A program made the position numbers and the translations under genes. DNA of 25,122 bases from Eubacteriales Family XIII. Incertae Sedis bacterium. GTDB taxonomy: Bacteria > Bacillota > Clostridia > Peptostreptococcales > Anaerovoracaceae. The stretch's first letter is position 1. Each line of letters begins with the position of its first letter. Shown here in pieces: positions 21,787-25,122 of this stretch. The stretch spans positions 1 to 25,122 of the forward strand of contig JAIRSA010000134.1 in assembly GCA_031255695.1 (NCBI GenBank), in the 5' to 3' direction. The notes beneath the pieces were generated by a model, which had not been told where the DNA came from, did no database searches, and was given only the letters and a program-made list of their open reading frames with translations.

Positions 21787-24438
21787 TTAAAACATGAGCC
21801 CGCTATCTTCCGGGTTTTGTTTTTCAGATCCGTCAATGCCGGACCCATCGGAGGCCCCGGCTCCGCCGTTGCCGGATGCCCCAGATCCACCGCTGCCTGA
21901 GCCGCTGGAACTTCCTGCCCCGCCGACGCCGGATCCATCGGAGGCCCCGGATCCGCCAATGCCTGGCCCGCTGGTGCTTCCTGTCCCGCTGGGCCCGCTG
22001 ATGCCTGGCCCGCTGGAAATCCCTCCCCCGCTGATGCCTTCGGAGCCCGCGTCGCCGCCCTGGCCGGGCAGCGTCTGCCCATAGCCCGGCACGAAGCCCG
22101 GATATGGCTGCGTGGCGTTCTTCAGCTCGAAGTACAGGAAGGCCAGCTTCGCGGCCTGTGCGCGCGTTGCGACGCCCTGCGGCTCAAAGCCGCCTTCGGG
22201 CAGCCCGTTCATGAGGCCGGCCTTCACCACCTTGCCGACCGCCCCCGCCGACCACTGGCTGATAAGCTCGGCGTCGCTGAATGCCGGCGGCGATGTGAGC
22301 TCTGGCATAGGCACCCTCTCCAGCGCCGCGAAGTTGTCAAGCATCACGGCCATCTGCTCCCTGGTGATCTCCGCCCCCGGCTCGAAATGCCCCTCGTCCA
22401 CGCCGCGCACCACGCCCGTGGCGAAGCCCCAGTTCACGTAGGCGTAATACCAGTCCTGCATGGCGACATCCGTAAAGCCGGCCTGGGGCGCCGCGTTTAT
22501 GTCGATGCCGTCAAGCGTCTTCGCGAGCATTGCCAGGAACTGCGCCCTGGTCAGCACCTCGTCCGGCGCGAACTGCCTGTCCGCCACGCCGTTCACCAGC
22601 CCGCGCCCCGCGAGCCCTTCTATATACGGCCTCGCCCAGTGGTTGTTGCCCAATGAGTCGAGGAGATCGTCGAATGTCACCGGCAGGCCGACCTGGACCG
22701 GTATGGCAGCCCTTTCATTGCCATAGCTGACCCTTATCTCGCCCGTCGTCCCGGTCCTTTCCCCTGCGGTGAATATGCCCACTTCGTTTATCGTGCCTAT
22801 ATTCTCGTCGCATTCCCATGTGAAGAGATCGTCGCGCTGCGCTATGGCCGAGTACCCGTAGGTCGCGTTCATGTTGACGTCCACCGTCTGCCCCGGCTCC
22901 AGGAATATCGATTTCTGGCTGGGGTTCAGCGAGACGCCCTTATGCACGCCTATCCTCACGGTGGCCTCGACGCCGTCCCCACTCGCCTGCACCACGGCAA
23001 CGCCCTCATTCTCGCTTGCGGTGAACAGCCCGTAGCGGCTCACCTCGCCGTCGCCCTCAAGTATGCTGTAGGTCAGGTTCCCAGCTGGGTAGTAGCCGGA
23101 CTTCTCGTACAGGGCGTTCGTCATGTACGGCGTAAGCTGGACGCTCGCGCCGGGCATGGCCAGGTAGTTGTCCTGATAGACGCTGAGGCGCTGGCCGCCC
23201 GCGTTCTGGCCGGGCCTGTAGACATAGAAGAGCCCGTTTGCCACAGCCCGCTGCTTGCCGTCGGACGGCGAGTTCTTGGTCACGGCCCTGTCGTCGCGGC
23301 CAGGCTCCCTCACGACCATCGTGGATGAGCCCCCGCCGTCGAGGTTCGCCACGACGACACAGCCGAGCGCTATCATATGTTTGGCGACGTCCGTGAGCCC
23401 AAGCCCCCCGGAAACGCCCGCCTGCCTGCCGTCAAGCACGTACAGCATCACGGAGCCGTCGCGCTTTATGCCGATGCAGGTCCTGGGGTTCACGCGCTCC
23501 CCCGTGGAGACCCATGTGCCATTGTTATATATGAGGTAGTACATGCCCAGGCATTCGGAAGCCCGCGATATGGGGCCGTTGTCGAGATCGGTCGCGTAGA
23601 TCTCCACATCCATGCCCGGCGACATCATCCTGAGCGCTTCGGCAGTCGCGGAGTCGGCGTCCGTCGAGAGCACAAGCTGGTTGTCGCCTATGGGCGTATT
23701 GGCGCCTGAATACTGTATCCATGCCACCCTCGCGCGTATCGCCCTGCCGAAGCGCAGCTGGGCCGCGTCGTATGATTCCGTGTCCAGGACGACCTCCACG
23801 TTGTCGCCGCTGGTCATAGTGCTGGGCCCATATGTGCGGTTGTATAGGTGCAGGGCCTTGGCCGCGCCGTGCGGCACGTTGAAGAAGCCGATATTCGCGT
23901 TGAAGGGCGCAAGCAGGTATGTGCCGTCCTCCTGCGGCAGGAAGATCTGCGTGCTGAGGCCATAATTCACGTTCGTCCACGAAAGCTCAGCCTTACCGGC
24001 GCTGTCGAAGCTTATCACGAACTGGGAATCATAGCCCGATGACTGTATCACGCCGTCGTGTATCGTCAGGCTCCTAGGGCAGGCCGAATCCGTGCTGAAT
24101 ATATCGCCGTTGATGCCGGCCACCACCTTGTAGCCCTGGGCCTCAAGCGTGCCGACCATTGTGTCAAGCACGTACCTGCCGCTCGATTCCCCGGAGAAGA
24201 CGACCGGCCTTATCGAAGAGGCGGACGGATCGGCAGTCACTATATACGCCCTTTCTACGCCGCTGGCGTCATTGCCTGCCAGCACCCGCGAGAAGCTGAC
24301 GCCTTCGAATATTTCCATGTCGGCGCTGTAGTATACATTGCCAATGCCGTCAACACGCGTAAAGCCAGTAAGGACGCTCGCTGCAGCCAGCAGCAAGGCT
24401 ATGCACAGCGCCACGCGCGCTCTTCCCTTTGTCATCAT
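21787..24438 (-). CDS. secreted phosphodiester glycosidase-like (NAGPA) protein with SLH anchors
   Basis: This 883-residue surface protein begins with a signal peptide (basic MMTKGRARVA, hydrophobic to about residue 26). Residues roughly 90-420 match the NAGPA/phosphodiester glycosidase domain, with ARVAWIQYSG, NPRTCIGIKRDG, YVLDGRQAGVSGGLGL and NLDGGGSSTMVV, a family found in exopolysaccharide and cell-wall contexts. A beta-rich, bacterial-Ig-like region follows (about 430-590). Three SLH modules (about 594-645, 650-700, 716-768) each contain the TRAQ- or TREQ-type motif and would bind the secondary cell-wall polymer. The last 95 or so residues are an unusual Gly/Ser-rich tail with repeated SGPGI and GASDGSG words, ending EKQNPEDSGLMF. 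The ATG at 24438 is chosen because GGAGG lies 6 nt upstream; ATGs at 24444 and 24435 and a GTG at 24471 are also in frame. It has its own promoter. Confidence 0.88.
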   Translation of the reverse strand: MMTKGRARVALCIALLLAAASVLTGFTRVDGIGNVYYSADMEIFEGVSFSRVLAGNDASGVERAYIVTADPSASSIRPVVFSGESSGRYVLDTMVGTLEAQGYKVVAGINGDIFSTDSACPRSLTIHDGVIQSSGYDSQFVISFDSAGKAELSWTNVNYGLSTQIFLPQEDGTYLLAPFNANIGFFNVPHGAAKALHLYNRTYGPSTMTSGDNVEVVLDTESYDAAQLRFGRAIRARVAWIQYSGANTPIGDNQLVLSTDADSATAEALRMMSPGMDVEIYATDLDNGPISRASECLGMYYLIYNNGTWVSTGERVNPRTCIGIKRDGSVMLYVLDGRQAGVSGGLGLTDVAKHMIALGCVVVANLDGGGSSTMVVREPGRDDRAVTKNSPSDGKQRAVANGLFYVYRPGQNAGGQRLSVYQDNYLAMPGASVQLTPYMTNALYEKSGYYPAGNLTYSILEGDGEVSRYGLFTASENEGVAVVQASGDGVEATVRIGVHKGVSLNPSQKSIFLEPGQTVDVNMNATYGYSAIAQRDDLFTWECDENIGTINEVGIFTAGERTGTTGEIRVSYGNERAAIPVQVGLPVTFDDLLDSLGNNHWARPYIEGLAGRGLVNGVADRQFAPDEVLTRAQFLAMLAKTLDGIDINAAPQAGFTDVAMQDWYYAYVNWGFATGVVRGVDEGHFEPGAEITREQMAVMLDNFAALERVPMPELTSPPAFSDAELISQWSAGAVGKVVKAGLMNGLPEGGFEPQGVATRAQAAKLAFLYFELKNATQPYPGFVPGYGQTLPGQGGDAGSEGISGGGISSGPGISGPSGTGSTSGPGIGGSGASDGSGVGGAGSSSGSGSGGSGASGNGGAGASDGSGIDGSEKQNPEDSGLMF

Positions 24439-24482
24439 ATCCATCCTCCATGCCCAATAAGATTTATACACATCTATTCAAT

Positions 24483-24512
24483 ATTGTATCAAACCTTCCT
24501 GTTTTATTTCAA
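24483..24512 (-). promoter_or_regulatory. promoter for the SLH-anchored glycosidase-like gene
   Basis: On the minus strand TTGAAA (24512-24507) and TACAAT (24488-24483) are 18 bp apart, with TGA directly before the -10 box as an extended -10 element. The leader to the ATG at 24438 is about 38 nt. Confidence 0.65.
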
Positions 24513-24553
24513 GTTAAGGTTTTGTTTCAAATAGCGCCGATAGGCGAACGAAA

Positions 24554-24572
24554 GGCGGCCGCTGCGGCCGCC
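24554..24572 (-). terminator. GC-rich hairpin, candidate terminator of the ECF transporter gene
   Basis: GGCGGCCGC (24554-24562) and GCGGCCGCC (24564-24572) form a near-perfect palindrome. On the minus strand it is followed by TTTCGTT, a weak T-tract. It lies about 180 bp after the stop codon of the minus-strand gene at 24752, beyond the 63-bp repeat. Confidence 0.5.
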
Positions 24573-24604
24573 CTGCGCTATCTCGTGATATTATGCCGAT
24601 TGTA

Positions 24605-24730
24605 GGCCGGCGCGGTGCCGAGATCCGCGCCAAAACGGCTGCCAAAGCGCTGCGGCCGGTCCAGCCCGGCCGGCGCGGCGCCGAGATCCGCGCCAAAACG
24701 GCTGCCAAAGCGCTGCGGCCGGTCCAGCCC
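24605..24730. repeat. 63-bp tandem duplication
   Basis: Two adjacent 63-bp units (24605-24667 and 24668-24730) differ at one position only, T versus C at base 12. A further GGCC begins a third copy. The unit is a multiple of three, so frames are open on both strands across it, but none has a ribosome-binding site or recognisable homology. The near identity indicates a recent duplication. Confidence 0.92.
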
Positions 24731-24751
24731 GGCCCCAGCCCAAATCCTATG

Positions 24752-25122
24752 CTATATGATGCCGGCCCAGGCGAGCAGCAGTAGCAGGCAGGTGATCAGG
24801 ATGACGGCCGCCGGTATCATCATGCGCTTGCTGAACGCGCCCTTACGCGCCTGCGGCGCGGCGCCTGCGCCATCGGCGGCGGGGCGCTTGTCCGCAATCA
24901 GCCGCGAACGCCTGAGCGCATTCACAAGCGGCTTGTACAGCAGCAATGTGATAGTGGCGTTTATCGTGCCCTTGAGCAGGTTGAACGGCAGGAATATCGG
25001 CAGCAGCATGGCCATGACCTGCGCGCGCGACACATGCGCCATATAGAGCGGCGTTATGATATAGTTCCACAGCAGCATCATGGCCGTCATGGCCAGGACG
25101 CCGGCTGCGAGGCCTATCACCG
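24752..25122 (-). CDS. ECF-type transporter S component, RibU-like (5' part off window)
   Basis: This is the C-terminal part of a small membrane protein, entering from the right edge. Visible are a membrane helix AGVLAMTAMMLLWNYIITPLYM, then LLPIFLPFNLLKGTINATITLLLYKPL, which matches the end of RibU-type riboflavin-binding S components of energy-coupling factor transporters. After this comes a basic, Ala-rich linker and one more hydrophobic segment, MMIPAAVILITCLLLLLAWAGII, ending at the stop. The final helix is an extension beyond the six-helix core I expect. The frame is open to the edge; the GTG at 25120 is probably internal, because the preceding helices are missing. Substrate assignment to riboflavin is by motif resemblance only. 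Confidence 0.75.
   Translation of the reverse strand, partial: VIGLAAGVLAMTAMMLLWNYIITPLYMAHVSRAQVMAMLLPIFLPFNLLKGTINATITLLLYKPLVNALRRSRLIADKRPAADGAGAAPQARKGAFSKRMMIPAAVILITCLLLLLAWAGII

Noticed and set aside
24514..24784. Small ORFs spanning the 63-bp duplication
   Set aside because: The repeat unit is a multiple of three and stop-free in several frames, which explains the open frames. No start signal or homology supports translation.

Overview
The window reads as chromosomal DNA of an anaerobic Bacillota, most likely an uncultured high-GC member of the Clostridia. Supporting signs are the gene block M16 peptidase - dut/dgt - dnaG - rpoD - trmK - nif3, purine-rich Shine-Dalgarno sites, sigmaA-type promoters, SLH-domain surface proteins, a RibU-like ECF transporter and a type A RNase P RNA. 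Species cannot be named from the sequence alone. I see no transposase, integrase, tRNA, CRISPR array or phage gene.

Layout. (1) Positions 1-4617, minus strand: coaB, coaC, tcdA, mnmA and larE (3' end off the window), a run for coenzyme A synthesis, tRNA modification and sulfur transfer. (2) 4618-9956, plus strand: a divergent promoter region, a possibly structured leader and one 1611-residue secreted protein (VWA, carboxypeptidase-regulatory-like, propeller-like, CARDB-like and BIG2 domains), closed by a strong hairpin terminator. (3) 9943-11032: a degenerate GC-rich tandem array, a clear promoter and a YjdF/DUF2238-type membrane protein. (4) 11049-13609, minus strand: rnpB, then a MATE transporter starting almost at the rnpB U-tract, then exoA overlapping it by 4 nt. 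(5) 13678-21679, minus strand: M16 peptidase, a fused dUTPase-dGTP triphosphohydrolase, primase, sigmaA, TrmK and Nif3, a replication/transcription macro-operon with very short gaps or overlaps through trmK. (6) 21787-24438, minus strand: a phosphodiester-glycosidase-like protein anchored by three SLH domains with a Gly/Ser tail. (7) 24483-25122: promoter, hairpin, a perfect-looking 63-bp tandem duplication and the end of an ECF-type S component.

The most unusual points are these. Dut and Dgt are joined in one reading frame by a repeat-bearing linker, while an apparent original dgt ribosome-binding site and GTG start survive inside the ORF. TrmK carries a roughly 90-residue Gly/Ala-rich insertion built from a 37-residue (111-bp) tandem repeat. 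Unrelated GC-rich minisatellites also occur in several intergenic gaps, so repeat birth looks like a general feature of this genome that sometimes enters genes in frame. The MATE gene has a strong ribosome-binding site placed before an in-frame AUA codon rather than before its first AUG.
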